A stretch of 64,000 bases of DNA, from NCBI RefSeq assembly GCF_000971175.1, contig NZ_BBLY01000005.1, positions 305,913 to 369,912 of the forward strand, in the 5' to 3' direction. Positions 7,615 to 15,787 of this stretch are shown piece after piece (positions within the stretch are counted from its first letter, which is position 1; each line of letters starts with the position of its first letter). Made by a program: the position numbers and the translations under genes. The notes beneath the pieces are model-generated. The model did no database searches. It was not told the DNA's origin and saw only the letters and a list, made by a program, of their open reading frames with translations. The DNA comes from Demequina pelophila. GTDB taxonomy: Bacteria > Actinomycetota > Actinomycetes > Actinomycetales > Demequinaceae.

Positions 7615-8895
7615 GTGACCGAGTCGCTCAGCGCCCCGCAGGCCCGCCGGATCCACCTCGCGGCGCAGTCGCTCGCGCGCCGACGGCCCGGGCGCGCGGT
7701 GCGCGAGGCGGACATGCGCGCCTACCTGGCCCGCCAGGGCGTGCTGCAGCTCGACAGCGTCAACGTCCTCGCCCGCGCGCACTACCTGCCGCTGTTCTCG
7801 AGGATGGGGCCGTACGACCGCGCCGCCTTCGACCGCCACCTGTGGGAGTCCGGCGAGAACTTCGAGCACTGGGGCCACGAGGCCTCGGTGATGCCGCGCG
7901 ACCTGCTGCCGGCGCTCCACCCCCGCATGGTCCGGCCGTCGACGTGGCAGGCCCGGACGCTCGACCGCCTCGAGCGCGAGCGGCCGGGGCTGCTCGCGCA
8001 GGTGCGCGCGGCGGTCGCCGCGAGCGGTCCGGTGACGGCCGCGGACGTGGAGCACCTGTCGCCGCGCGACCGCTCCGCCGGCTCCTGGTGGGATGCGTCG
8101 CACGTCAAGGTGGCGCTGGAGTACCTGTTCATCACGGGCGAGGTGGCGGCATCCCGCGTGCGCGACTTCCGCCGGACGTACGACGAGCCGCGCCGCGCGT
8201 GGGGCGTCGCGGGCGCGTCGGAGGCCGACTGGGGGCTCGAGACGCACGCCGCGGAGCAGGCGCTGTTCGATCGCGCCCTCGCCGCCACGGGCGTCGGCAC
8301 GCCCGCGGACATCGCGGACCACTTCCGGCTCGGAGTCGCGCCCCGCGCCGACGGCCACGCGCGGGGCGCCTCGGTGGGCGCCGCCGGGTGGGCGGCCTCC
8401 GCGGTTGAGCGCGGGCTGGCCACCTGGGCGCGTGTCGAGGGCTGGACCGAGCCCGCCCTGCTCGCGACCGGTGCCGCCGATCCCGGCCGGGTCACCGCAT
8501 CGGCCCTCCTGAGCCCCTTCGACCCGGTGTGCTGGTACCGGCCGCGGCTGCTGCGGCTGTTCGGCGTCGACTACCGGATCGAGATCTACACGCCCGCGCC
8601 CAAGCGCGTGTACGGCTACTACTCGCTGCTGTTCCTGCTGGGCGACCGCTTCGAGGCGCGCGTCGACCTCAAGGCGCTGCGCCGCGAGGGCGCGCTGAGC
8701 GCGGAGGCCACCTGGCGCGAGCCCGGCCGCCCCGCGGGGGTCCGGACCAGGGACGATGCGACGGTCGCCCGGGCGCTGGCGGCCGAGCTCGCGCTCATGG
8801 CGGGCTGGCTGGGGCTTTCCGAGGTGCGCGTGGCGCCGCGCGGGGACCTCGCAGCGGCGCTGGAGCGCGCGGTGGCGGAGGACGCGGAAGCCTGA
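7615..8895 (+). CDS. winged-helix DNA glycosylase-like protein (AlkZ/YcaQ family)
   Basis: The 426-aa product belongs to the HTH_42/YcaQ family, whose characterised members (AlkZ, YcaQ) unhook interstrand cross-links by excising alkylated bases. The catalytic QxD motif is present as QLD at 45-47 in GVLQLDSVNVLARAHYLPLFSRMG. Further family stretches include ENFEHWGHEASVMP and the C-terminal SPFDPVCWYRPRLLRLFGVDYRIEIYTP. Start chosen from the leaderless -10 box. An exact GGGACGATGC lies in the reading frame at 8750-8759 (encoding Arg-Asp-Asp-Ala). Activity is inferred from family. Confidence 0.88.
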   Translation: MTESLSAPQARRIHLAAQSLARRRPGRAVREADMRAYLARQGVLQLDSVNVLARAHYLPLFSRMGPYDRAAFDRHLWESGENFEHWGHEASVMPRDLLPALHPRMVRPSTWQARTLDRLERERPGLLAQVRAAVAASGPVTAADVEHLSPRDRSAGSWWDASHVKVALEYLFITGEVAASRVRDFRRTYDEPRRAWGVAGASEADWGLETHAAEQALFDRALAATGVGTPADIADHFRLGVAPRADGHARGASVGAAGWAASAVERGLATWARVEGWTEPALLATGAADPGRVTASALLSPFDPVCWYRPRLLRLFGVDYRIEIYTPAPKRVYGYYSLLFLLGDRFEARVDLKALRREGALSAEATWREPGRPAGVRTRDDATVARALAAELALMAGWLGLSEVRVAPRGDLAAALERAVAEDAEA

Positions 8896-8974
8896 GGCGC
8901 GCCGCTCCCCGCCAGGGACCGGGACGGGACGGAGGTCTCGCGCGCCCGGGAAACCGCGTACCACTCGGGCGGGC

Positions 8975-9031
8975 ACAAACGTTGCGGTGGGCCAAAGGTC
9001 CGAGGTGCGGCGCCGTGCCGCAACTTAATGT
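8975..9031 (+). promoter_or_regulatory. promoter of sugar transporter 1 with GGGCCAAAGGTCC box
   Basis: A 28-nt block (8975-9002) contains the interrupted palindrome GGGCCAAAGGTCC (8989-9001). Exactly 23 nt after the block comes TAATGTGA (-10 TAATGT, 9026-9031). The box centre falls near -43, where class II activators bind, and no -35 is evident. The same block and spacing recur at 10661-10717. The box resembles DosR/DevR-type sites; regulator identity is inference. Confidence 0.6.
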
Positions 9032-9086
9032 GAACGTTGCCACAACGCTGTTAGCGTCCCCATCCACAGATTCACCGGAGCATCTC

Positions 9087-10583
9087 ATGCACGTCGCCAC
9101 GCCGTCCGCGCCCGTGGACCCCAACGCGCCCAAGCCTCGCCTGTCCCGTCGCGTCATCGCGATCAGCCTGGGCGCCGCGCTCGGCGGCTTCCTCTTCGGA
9201 TTCGACTCGTCGGTGGTCAACGGCGCCGTCGAGGCGATGCAGCACGACTTCGCGCTGGACGACGCGTTCACGGGCATCGCCACGGCGATCGCGCTGCTGG
9301 CCTGCGCGTTCGGCGCGTGGTTCGCGGGCCAGATCGCGGAGAAGTTCGGCCGCATCCGCGTCATGGTGATCTCCTCCATCGCGTTCCTCATCTCCGCGAT
9401 CGGCTCGGGCCTGTGCATGGGCGTGTGGGACCTCATGGGGTGGCGCATCGTGGGCGGCCTCGCGATCGGCGCCGCGTCCGTCATCGCCCCCGCGTACATC
9501 GCGGAGGTCGCGCCGTCCGCCTTCCGCGGCCGCCTCGGCTCGCTCCAGCAGCTCGCGATCGTCGCCGGCATGCTCGCGTCCGTGGTCTCCGACCAGGCGT
9601 TCGCCGGCAGCGCCGGCGGCGCGAGCGAGGTGCTGTGGCTGGGCATCGAGGCCTGGCGGTGGATGTTCATCGCCGCGGCGCTGCCCGCGCTCATCTACGG
9701 CGGCACGTCGCTCATGCTCCCCGAGTCGCCGCGCTACCTGGTGAGCCGAGGCCAGACCCGCAAGGCCGCCCAGATCCTGGCCGACTTCACCGGCGAGGCC
9801 GACCCCGCGGGCAAGGTCCAGCAGATCCGCGCCACCATGGGCGAGGGCGAGAAGCGCTCGCTGCGCGACCTCACGCACCCCCGCTACGGCCTCAAGCCCA
9901 TCGTGTGGATCGGCATCGGACTGTCCGTGTTCCAGCAGTTCTCCGGCGCGAATGCGATCTTCTACTACTCGGTGATGCTCTTCAAGACGGTGGGCTTCAC
10001 GGAGAGCCAGTCGTTCTGGATCACCACCATCACGAACGTCACGCTGGTGGCGACCACCTTCATCGCGATCGGCCTCATCGACAAGGTGGGCCGCAAGGCG
10101 CTGCTGGTCGCCGGCTCGATCGGCATGGGCCTCTCGCTCGCCGCCGTCGCCATGTCCTTCGCGCACGCCACGCGCGACGCCGCGGGCGACCTGTCGCTCA
10201 CCGGCATCTGGGCCTGGACCGCGCTGATCTTCGCCAACGTGTTCGTGCTCTTCTACGGCGCGACGTGGGGCCCGGTCACCTGGGTGCTCCTCGGCGAGAT
10301 GTTCCCCAACCGCATCCGCGCCACCGCACTCGCGGTGGGCGCCGCGGCCCAGTGGGTCGCCAACTTCGCGGTCACGGCCACGTTCCCCGCACTCAAGGGC
10401 TGGTCGCTCGTGGGCACGTACTCCATCTACACGGTGATCGTGTTCGTGGGCCTGGTGTTCTGCCTCAAGTACGTGCCCGAGACCAAGGGCCGCGAGCTCG
10501 AGGACATGGACGACGACCCCCCCGCGGGCGGCGCGGACTCGGCCGACGAGGATGCACCCGCGCCCGCCCTCGCGACGGCCTGA
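9087..10583 (+). CDS. MFS sugar:proton symporter, sugar porter family (paralogue 1)
   Basis: This 498-aa, 12-helix protein of the sugar porter (XylE/GLUT-like) family has the family motifs in order: GRIRVM after helix 2, PESPRYLVSRGQ after helix 6, IGLSVFQQFSGANAIFYYS in helix 7, and PETKGRELEDMD after helix 12. The QQFSGAN region is the sugar-contacting segment. The ATG at 9087 has GGAG 7 nt ahead. A neighbouring paralogue (10985-12442) shares long identical stretches, so this is a tandem duplication. Likely a glucose, xylose or related hexose/pentose importer; the exact sugar is not deducible. Confidence 0.93.
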   Translation: MHVATPSAPVDPNAPKPRLSRRVIAISLGAALGGFLFGFDSSVVNGAVEAMQHDFALDDAFTGIATAIALLACAFGAWFAGQIAEKFGRIRVMVISSIAFLISAIGSGLCMGVWDLMGWRIVGGLAIGAASVIAPAYIAEVAPSAFRGRLGSLQQLAIVAGMLASVVSDQAFAGSAGGASEVLWLGIEAWRWMFIAAALPALIYGGTSLMLPESPRYLVSRGQTRKAAQILADFTGEADPAGKVQQIRATMGEGEKRSLRDLTHPRYGLKPIVWIGIGLSVFQQFSGANAIFYYSVMLFKTVGFTESQSFWITTITNVTLVATTFIAIGLIDKVGRKALLVAGSIGMGLSLAAVAMSFAHATRDAAGDLSLTGIWAWTALIFANVFVLFYGATWGPVTWVLLGEMFPNRIRATALAVGAAAQWVANFAVTATFPALKGWSLVGTYSIYTVIVFVGLVFCLKYVPETKGRELEDMDDDPPAGGADSADEDAPAPALATA

Positions 10584-10596
10584 GCAAAACCCCAGC

Positions 10597-10647
10597 AAAC
10601 GCGGTTCCCGCCGGGCCCCTGGTCCCACCCCGGCGGGAACCGCGTTT
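10597..10647 (+). terminator. strong terminator after sugar transporter 1
   Basis: A 17-bp perfect stem AAACGCGGTTCCCGCCG (10597-10613) / CGGCGGGAACCGCGTTT (10631-10647) is followed by CTTCTT. Confidence 0.9.
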
Positions 10648-10660
10648 CTTCTTCCCCGCA

Positions 10661-10717
10661 ACAAGCGTTGCGCTGGGCCAAAGGTCCGCCGCGGGCGCCT
10701 GTGCGCGGTCCTAGTGT
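10661..10717 (+). promoter_or_regulatory. duplicated promoter of sugar transporter 2 with GGGCCAAAGGTCC box
   Basis: Positions 10661-10688 match 8975-9002 at 26 of 28 bases, including GGGCCAAAGGTCC (10675-10687). The same 23-nt gap leads to TAGTGTGA (-10 TAGTGT, 10712-10717). Confidence 0.6.
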
Positions 10718-10769
10718 GATCGTCACCACACCGCCGTTCGCACCCCCGTGGGGACCATCGGAGCACCGC

Positions 10770-10841
10770 ATGCATCTCGCAGCACCCGCCGCGCGCCACC
10801 GCGCGGCCGCCCCGACCCCCGGGCGCCGCACGCCGGGCTGA
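10770..10841 (+). pseudogene. decayed duplicate start of the sugar transporter, or 23-codon leader ORF
   Basis: CGGAGCACCGCATGCATCTC resembles the ribosome-binding site and start of paralogue 1, at the same distance (about 53 versus 56 nt) from the -10 box. The frame encodes 23 residues starting MHLAAPAA (compare MHVATPSA) and then stops. The live gene starts 144 nt further on with a different N-terminus. Confidence 0.5.
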
Positions 10842-10984
10842 CCGCAGCCCGGCCAGCCGCGCCCGCCGTCGTGCGGCTCATCGCCGGGAGCACCTCGCCC
10901 GACCGGGCACACCAGGCATGACGGCGTTACCGTGAAGCGTAGGGAGCGGGGCCGTGCCCCGCCACGGAAGGGAACATCCACCTC

Positions 10985-12442
10985 ATGAGTACTCACTCCG
11001 GCGGGACGACAGCCGCCCCGAGCCTCCACTGGCGGGTCGTCGCCATCAGCATCGGCGCCGCGCTCGGCGGCTTCCTCTTCGGATTCGACTCCTCCGTCAT
11101 CAACGGCGCCGTCGACTCGATCCAGGGCGAGTTCGAGCTGAGCGAGACGTTCACCGGCTTCGCCGTGGCCTCGGCCCTGCTCGGCTGCGCCGTGGGCGCG
11201 TGGTTCGCCGGCCAGATCGCCAACCGCTACGGACGCATCCGCGTGATGTGGATCTCCGCGATCGCGTTCTTCGTCTCCGCGATCGGCACCGGCTTCGCGT
11301 TCGGCGTCTGGGACCTCATCGGCTGGCGCATCGTCGGCGGGCTCGCGATCGGCGCCGCCTCCGTGATCGCCCCCGCCTACATCGCGGAGGTCGCGCCCGC
11401 GACCTTCCGCGGCCGCCTGGGCTCGCTCCAGCAGATGGCCATCGTGCTCGGTATCTTCGCGGCGCTCCTGAGCGACGAGATGCTCGCCGGCATCAACGGC
11501 GGCGCGGACGCGGAGATCTGGTTCGGGCTCGAGGCGTGGCGCTGGATGTTCCTCGTCGCCGCGATCCCCGCCCTCATCTACGGCGTCGCCGCGATCAGGC
11601 TGCCGGAGTCCCCGCGCTACCTGGTGTCGAAAGGCGACGAGGCCGCCGCCGCGAAGATTCTCGTCGAGTACACCGGCGAGACCCAGGCCGACCACAAGAT
11701 CGCGCAGATCCGCTTCTCGCTCGGCACCGACAAGCCCCGCGCCCTCGCGGACCTCAAGGGCAACGCCTGGGGCCTGCACCCGATCGTCTGGACCGGCATC
11801 CTGCTGTCCGTCTTCCAGCAGTTCGTGGGCATCAACGTGATCTTCTACTACTCCACCACCCTGTGGAAGTCGGTGGGCTTCGACGAGTCCGACGCGTTCA
11901 CCACGTCGACCATCAGCTCGATCACCAACATCGTCGTGACCATCATCGCGATCATGCTCGTCGACCGCATCGGCCGTCGCCTGCTGCTCATGATCGGATC
12001 CGCCGGCATGACGGTGTCGCTCGCCATCATGGCCGTCGCCTTCGCGAACGCGACCGTGGACGCCGCCGGCGACACCCAGCTGGTGGGCGCCTGGGCGACC
12101 ACCGCGCTGATCGCCGCGAACGCCTTCATCGTCTTCTTCGGCGCGTCCTGGGGCCCGGTCGTGTGGGTCCTCCTGGGCGAGATGTTCCCCAACCGCATCC
12201 GCGCCACGGCGCTCGCGGTCGCGGCCGCCGCGCAGTGGCTCGCGAACTTCCTCATCACCGTGTCGTTCCCGGCGCTCGCGGACCTGTCGCTCGTGGTGGC
12301 CTACGGCTTCTACGCGACCATGGCCGCCCTGTCGTTCTTCTTCGTCCTCACCCGCGTGCCCGAGACCCGCGGCGTCGAGCTCGAGGACATGCGCGACGAC
12401 GCGGACGCCCACACGGTCGAGAACGCGGCCGAGGGGGTCTGA
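10985..12442 (+). CDS. MFS sugar:proton symporter, sugar porter family (paralogue 2)
   Basis: The 485-aa paralogue carries the same sugar porter motifs: GRIRVMW, PESPRYLVSKGD, LLSVFQQFVGINVIFYYS, GASWGPVVWVLLGEMFPNRIRATALA and PETRGVELEDM. In helix 7 the sugar-contacting sequence is QQFVGIN rather than QQFSGAN, hinting at a shifted substrate range. The ATG at 10985 follows GAAGGGAA at a usable distance. The 5' leader is long (about 260 nt) and contains the decayed start. A nested hairpin follows the stop codon. Confidence 0.93.
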   Translation: MSTHSGGTTAAPSLHWRVVAISIGAALGGFLFGFDSSVINGAVDSIQGEFELSETFTGFAVASALLGCAVGAWFAGQIANRYGRIRVMWISAIAFFVSAIGTGFAFGVWDLIGWRIVGGLAIGAASVIAPAYIAEVAPATFRGRLGSLQQMAIVLGIFAALLSDEMLAGINGGADAEIWFGLEAWRWMFLVAAIPALIYGVAAIRLPESPRYLVSKGDEAAAAKILVEYTGETQADHKIAQIRFSLGTDKPRALADLKGNAWGLHPIVWTGILLSVFQQFVGINVIFYYSTTLWKSVGFDESDAFTTSTISSITNIVVTIIAIMLVDRIGRRLLLMIGSAGMTVSLAIMAVAFANATVDAAGDTQLVGAWATTALIAANAFIVFFGASWGPVVWVLLGEMFPNRIRATALAVAAAAQWLANFLITVSFPALADLSLVVAYGFYATMAALSFFFVLTRVPETRGVELEDMRDDADAHTVENAAEGV

Positions 12443-12457
12443 CCCCCTCTCCCCCGC

Positions 12458-12554
12458 GGACACTCCGCACGGAATCCCAGCCGACACGCCGCATCGTCCC
12501 TCCCCGGGGCGGTGCGGCGTCGGCGTGTCGGGGCCAGATCCGTGCGGAGTGTCC
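12458..12554 (+). terminator. large nested hairpin after sugar transporter 2
   Basis: A perfect 16-bp outer stem GGACACTCCGCACGGA (12458-12473) / TCCGTGCGGAGTGTCC (12539-12554) encloses a perfect 11-bp stem CCGACACGCCG (12481-12491) / CGGCGTGTCGG (12521-12531). An exact GCATCGTCCC (12491-12500) sits at the inner stem. There is no U-tract; a terminator or RNA-stabilising role is inferred. Confidence 0.65.
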
Positions 12555-12613
12555 AGGTGGGCGCGTGTCCAGGCGGGGGCGTGTCCAGGTCGGGCCCCGC
12601 GCCCCGCGGCCAT

Positions 12614-12748
12614 CCGGGACACTGCGGACCGCGAATTGGCGGCTGCTGCGCTCTTCGGGACAGTGTGGACCGCGCACCCGCGGGCGCAGCGGTCCTCACG
12701 GTCCCGAAGCGCGCGAGATTGCCCCGACAGCGGTCCAGACTGTCCCGG
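12614..12748. repeat. 135-bp nested-palindrome intergenic element, copy 2
   Basis: The outer arms CCGGGACA (12614-12621) / TGTCCCGG (12741-12748) and GGACCGC (12626-12632) / GCGGTCC (12730-12736) pair. The inner stem pairs TTCGGGAC (12654-12661) with GTCCCGAA (12701-12708) and GGACCGC (12667-12673) with GCGGTCC (12689-12695). Where copy 1 has CTGCGGGAC/GTCCCGCAG, both arms changed here together, preserving pairing. Confidence 0.8.
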
Positions 12749-12801
12749 CCCCGAGGGGCGCGGCGGGCGGCACCACGCGGCGGCCGCGCCCCCGAACGCG
12801 A

Positions 12802-12831
12802 AAGCGCCCCCTCCATCCGGAGGGGGCGCTT
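12802..12831 (-). terminator. terminator of tRNA-Tyr
   Basis: A perfect 12-bp stem (12802-12813 / 12820-12831, AAGCGCCCCCTC and its complement) lies 8 nt beyond the tRNA 3' end. Confidence 0.75.
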
Positions 12832-12838
12832 CTCGTGG

Positions 12839-12919
12839 TGGCAGGTGAGGGATTCGAACCCCCGAAGCTTGCGCGGCTGATTTACAGTCAGCTCCCTTTG
12901 GCCGCTCGGGCAACCTGCC
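12839..12919 (-). tRNA. tRNA-Tyr (GTA)
   Basis: A class II tRNA on the minus strand: acceptor GGCAGGT/ACCTGCC, anticodon stem GCTGA/TCAGC with loop CTGTAAA (anticodon GTA), a long variable arm, and T-loop TTCGAAT. CCA is not encoded. Confidence 0.95.
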
Positions 12920-13037
12920 GGTGCACCGCAATGCGGCGCGCATGGAAGGATAGCAAGGAATTCGCCCCGACCTGACACTGCGAAGGTCCCGGGCGCCCGA
13001 AAACGACCCGCGGCACACCCGCGTGAGGAGGATTCCC

Positions 13038-13526
13038 ATGGCCGACAGCAGTTTCGACGTCGTGAGCAAGGTGGACCAGCAGGAGGTCGACAACGCGCTC
13101 AACCAGGCCGCGAAGGAGATCAACCAGCGCTACGACTTCAAGGGCGTGGGCGCCTCGATCGAGTTCTCCGGCGAGAACATCCTCATGAAGGCCAACAGCG
13201 AGGAGCGCGTCAAGGCGGTGCTCGACGTGTTCATCGCCAAGCTCGCGAAGCGCCAGATCTCGATGAAGGCGCTCGAGTGGGGCGACCCGCAGCCGTCGGG
13301 CAAGGAGTTCCGCCTGGTCGCCTCGGTCAAGGAGGGCATCGCCCAGGACGTCGCCAAGAAGCTCACCAAGCTGGTGCGCGACGAGGGCCCCAAGTCCGTC
13401 AAGGCGCTCATCCAGGGCGACGAGCTGCGCGTCACCTCGAAGTCGCGCGACGACCTCCAGGCGACCATCCAGCTGCTCAAGGGTGCGGACGTGGACACCG
13501 CGCTGCAGTTCGTCAACTTCCGCTGA
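13038..13526 (+). CDS. yajQ: YajQ-family nucleotide (cyclic di-GMP)-binding protein
   Basis: The 162-aa product opens with [17 protein letters not shown] and contains [11 protein letters not shown], the hallmark of the UPF0234/YajQ family, then a second ferredoxin-like domain ending TALQFVNFR. Some proteobacterial members bind cyclic di-GMP; the actinobacterial role is not established. The ATG at 13038 has GAGGAGG 6 nt ahead, so the in-frame start 15 nt upstream is rejected. Confidence 0.93.
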   Translation: MADSSFDVVSKVDQQEVDNALNQAAKEINQRYDFKGVGASIEFSGENILMKANSEERVKAVLDVFIAKLAKRQISMKALEWGDPQPSGKEFRLVASVKEGIAQDVAKKLTKLVRDEGPKSVKALIQGDELRVTSKSRDDLQATIQLLKGADVDTALQFVNFR

Positions 13527-13633
13527 CGCGCCTCGAAGGGGGCCGATGCGCGGGCCGGGTCCGCGCATCGGCCCCCGTCGCGCATCGGCCCCCGTCGTGC
13601 TGGGGCGCCCGCGCGGCGGGCGGTCGCCGGGTC

Positions 13634-13639
13634 TAGCCT
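13634..13639 (+). promoter_or_regulatory. -10 box for the small membrane protein gene (leaderless)
   Basis: TAGCCT, 6 nt before the GTG at 13646. Confidence 0.45.
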
Positions 13640-13645
13640 CGAGGC

Positions 13646-14032
13646 GTGAGGATCCGCGCGATCGACCTGGTCGACGTCCTGGTCTACCTGGTGGTGCTCG
13701 GCGCGTTCGTCCAGCTCTTCCCGGACGTGATCTCCGAGACGTTCCTGCTGTCGGTCCTGACGGCGATCCTGCTCAAGGTGGTGCTCGAGCTGGTGATGCG
13801 CGTCAAGAAGCGCATCGTGGCCCGCATCCGCGGCTCCCAGACAGCGGCGCTGCGCGCCGTCAATGTGGCCTCGCTGCTGCTGGTGCTGCCGGGCAGCAAG
13901 CTCGTCGTGCTCGAACTGGTCGCTCTCGCGTTCGGCGACGCGGTGCGGCTGGGCGGATTCGTCCAGGTCACGGTGCTGATCGTCGCCCTCATGCTCGCGC
14001 GGGCCGGGATGCGGCGGCTGCTGGCCGACTGA
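13646..14032 (+). CDS. small membrane protein of unknown function
   Basis: I do not recognise a named family. The 128-aa product has about four hydrophobic helices (roughly 8-25, 34-53, 72-92, 98-117). A basic cytoplasmic loop RVKKRIVARIRGSQ lies between the second and third. The GTG start is set by the TAGCCT box 6 nt upstream. It stands alone between yajQ and the convergent isochorismatase gene. Confidence 0.7.
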   Translation: MRIRAIDLVDVLVYLVVLGAFVQLFPDVISETFLLSVLTAILLKVVLELVMRVKKRIVARIRGSQTAALRAVNVASLLLVLPGSKLVVLELVALAFGDAVRLGGFVQVTVLIVALMLARAGMRRLLAD

Positions 14033-14090
14033 GCGCCGCGGAGCCGGCACCGGCCCGCCCTCCGGCGCGGCCGCCAGGAACCGCCCGGGT

Positions 14091-14648
14091 TCAGGCCGGC
14101 AGCGGGAAGAGCTCCTCCGCCGGGACCACGGCGGCGGCGCGGCCCGGAGCGGTCTGCTGCGCCCAGTACGCGTTCGTGTGCGCGATCACCTGCTGGGCCG
14201 TGGGGGCGTCGTCGCCGGCGCCGTCCTCCGTGGTGTGCGCGTCGCCCACGAGGGTGACGTCGTAGCCGCGGGTGAAGGCGCCGTGGATGGTCGAGCGGAT
14301 GCACTGGTCGGTCTGCGCGCCGCACACGACCAGGTGGCCCACCGCGGCGTTCGCCAGCACGGCCTCGAGGCCCGTGCCCTCGAAGGCGTCGCCGTGGCGC
14401 TTGTGCACCACCGTCTCGCCGTCCTTCATGGTGAGCTCGGGCACGTAGCGCCAGCCCTCGCTGCCCTCGACCAGGCCCTCGTCGGAGTGCTGCACCCACA
14501 CGACCGGCACGTGGGCCTTGCGGGCCCGCTTCACCAGCGCCTTGATCCGCGCGATCACCTCGTCGCGGTCGTACGCATGCGCCACCACGTCGTTCTGCAC
14601 GTCGATCACCGCGAGAGCAGTGCCGGGTCGTCCTGCCAGGGTCGTCAT
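14091..14648 (-). CDS. isochorismatase-family cysteine hydrolase
   Basis: The 185-aa protein has the isochorismatase-fold catalytic triad D16 (LAVIDVQND), K83 (VVHKRHGD) and C116 (VCGAQTDQCIRST). The cysteine points to an amidase-type member (nicotinamidase, biuret or N-carbamoyl hydrolases) rather than a true isochorismatase. GGAGG lies 6 nt before the ATG. No neighbour indicates a substrate. Confidence 0.88.
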   Translation of the reverse strand: MTTLAGRPGTALAVIDVQNDVVAHAYDRDEVIARIKALVKRARKAHVPVVWVQHSDEGLVEGSEGWRYVPELTMKDGETVVHKRHGDAFEGTGLEAVLANAAVGHLVVCGAQTDQCIRSTIHGAFTRGYDVTLVGDAHTTEDGAGDDAPTAQQVIAHTNAYWAQQTAPGRAAAVVPAEELFPLPA

Positions 14649-14694
14649 CGCCCACCTCCGTGAGGGTCACGGTAGCGGTCCCGACGCCGCGGGG

Positions 14695-14809
14695 GAAGGA
14701 CGGCGGCCCGTCGGCAGCGAGCACGGCGCCCCGCCTGCGGCGAGGACGGCGCCCCGCCTGCGGCGAGCACGGCGCCCCGTCGGGAGCGAGCACGCCACCC
14801 CGACGGCGA
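14695..14809. repeat. 23-bp tandem repeat, about five copies
   Basis: Units begin at about 14695, 14718, 14741, 14764 and 14787 with exact 23-bp period; the core is CGAGCACGGCGCCCCGCCTG. The second and third units differ at one base and the outer ones are degenerate. They fill the gap between htpX and the isochorismatase gene. Confidence 0.75.
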
Positions 14810-14845
14810 AGCACGGCGCGCTCGGGGGACGCGCCGCGAGGGTCG

Positions 14846-15721
14846 TCAGGCGATGAAGCCGCGGTGGTTGGCCATGCCCTCGAGCCGCGCGATGCGCTGA
14901 TCCATGGGCGGGTGGGTGGCGAACAGGTTGGCCATGCCGGGGCCGCGGAACGGGTTCGCGATCATCATGTGCGACACGTTCTCGAGCTCGGGCGAATCCT
15001 TGAGCGGCCGCTCCGCGACCCCGCGCTCGAGCTTGCGCAGCGCGCTCGCGAGCGCGAGCGGGTCGCCGGTGAGCCGCGCCCCGTCCTCGTCGGCGTCGTA
15101 CTCGCGCGTGCGGGAGATCGCCATGCGGATGAGCGACGCGGCGAGCGGCGCGAGGATCAGCATCGCGAGCAGGCCGATCGCCCCGAACGGGTTCTCGCGG
15201 TTGTTCGAGCCGCCGCCGAAGAAGAACAGCATCTGCGCGACCGCGGTGATCATGCCCGCGAACGCCGCGGCCACGGAGCCGATGAGGATGTCCCGGTTGT
15301 AGACGTGCATGAGCTCGTGGCCCAGGACGCCGCGCAGCTCGCGCTCGTCGAGCAGGCCCAGGATGCCCTCGGTGCAGCACACCGCCGCGTTCTGCGGGTT
15401 GCGGCCCGTCGCGAAGGCGTTCGGGGCCGCGGTGGGCGACACGTAGAGCCGCGGCATGGGCTGGTTCGCCTCGCGGCTGAGCTCGCGGACGATGCGGTAC
15501 ATGGCCGGCTGCTCGACCTCGGTCACGGGCCGCGCGTGCATGGCACGGATCGCGAGCTTGTCCGAGTTCCAGTAGCCGAACGCGGTGCCCGCCACGGACA
15601 GCCCCGCGAAGAGCCACAGGTAGTGGCCGTTGCCGATGACCACGCCCAGACCCAGCATGACGGCCCACAGCGCGACGAACAGGCCGGTGGTCTTCAGCCC
15701 GTTGAAGTACTTCCTGCCCAC
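14846..15721 (-). CDS. htpX: membrane zinc metalloprotease HtpX (M48B)
   Basis: HtpX degrades misfolded membrane proteins. The 291-aa product has two N-terminal helices (about 12-30, 34-50), the zinc site HELMH at 135-139, two more helices after it and the third ligand region REYDADEDGARLTG. The GTG at 15721 is preferred over an upstream in-frame start because GGAGG lies 4 nt ahead and the protein then begins MGRKYFNGLKT, the usual HtpX form. It ends LFATHPPMDQRIARLEGM, typical of the family. Confidence 0.95.
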   Translation of the reverse strand: MGRKYFNGLKTTGLFVALWAVMLGLGVVIGNGHYLWLFAGLSVAGTAFGYWNSDKLAIRAMHARPVTEVEQPAMYRIVRELSREANQPMPRLYVSPTAAPNAFATGRNPQNAAVCCTEGILGLLDERELRGVLGHELMHVYNRDILIGSVAAAFAGMITAVAQMLFFFGGGSNNRENPFGAIGLLAMLILAPLAASLIRMAISRTREYDADEDGARLTGDPLALASALRKLERGVAERPLKDSPELENVSHMMIANPFRGPGMANLFATHPPMDQRIARLEGMANHRGFIA

Positions 15722-15787
15722 GTGTCCTCCGTGTCGTCTCGCCCGGTCAACGGGCATGCCGCCCGCCCGGTTCCCGGCGGGACGGGG

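Noticed and set aside
14091..14648. Isochorismatase partner for the menaquinone/isochorismate pathway
   Set aside because: The catalytic cysteine C116 indicates an amidase-type hydrolase, and the gene is far from menF.
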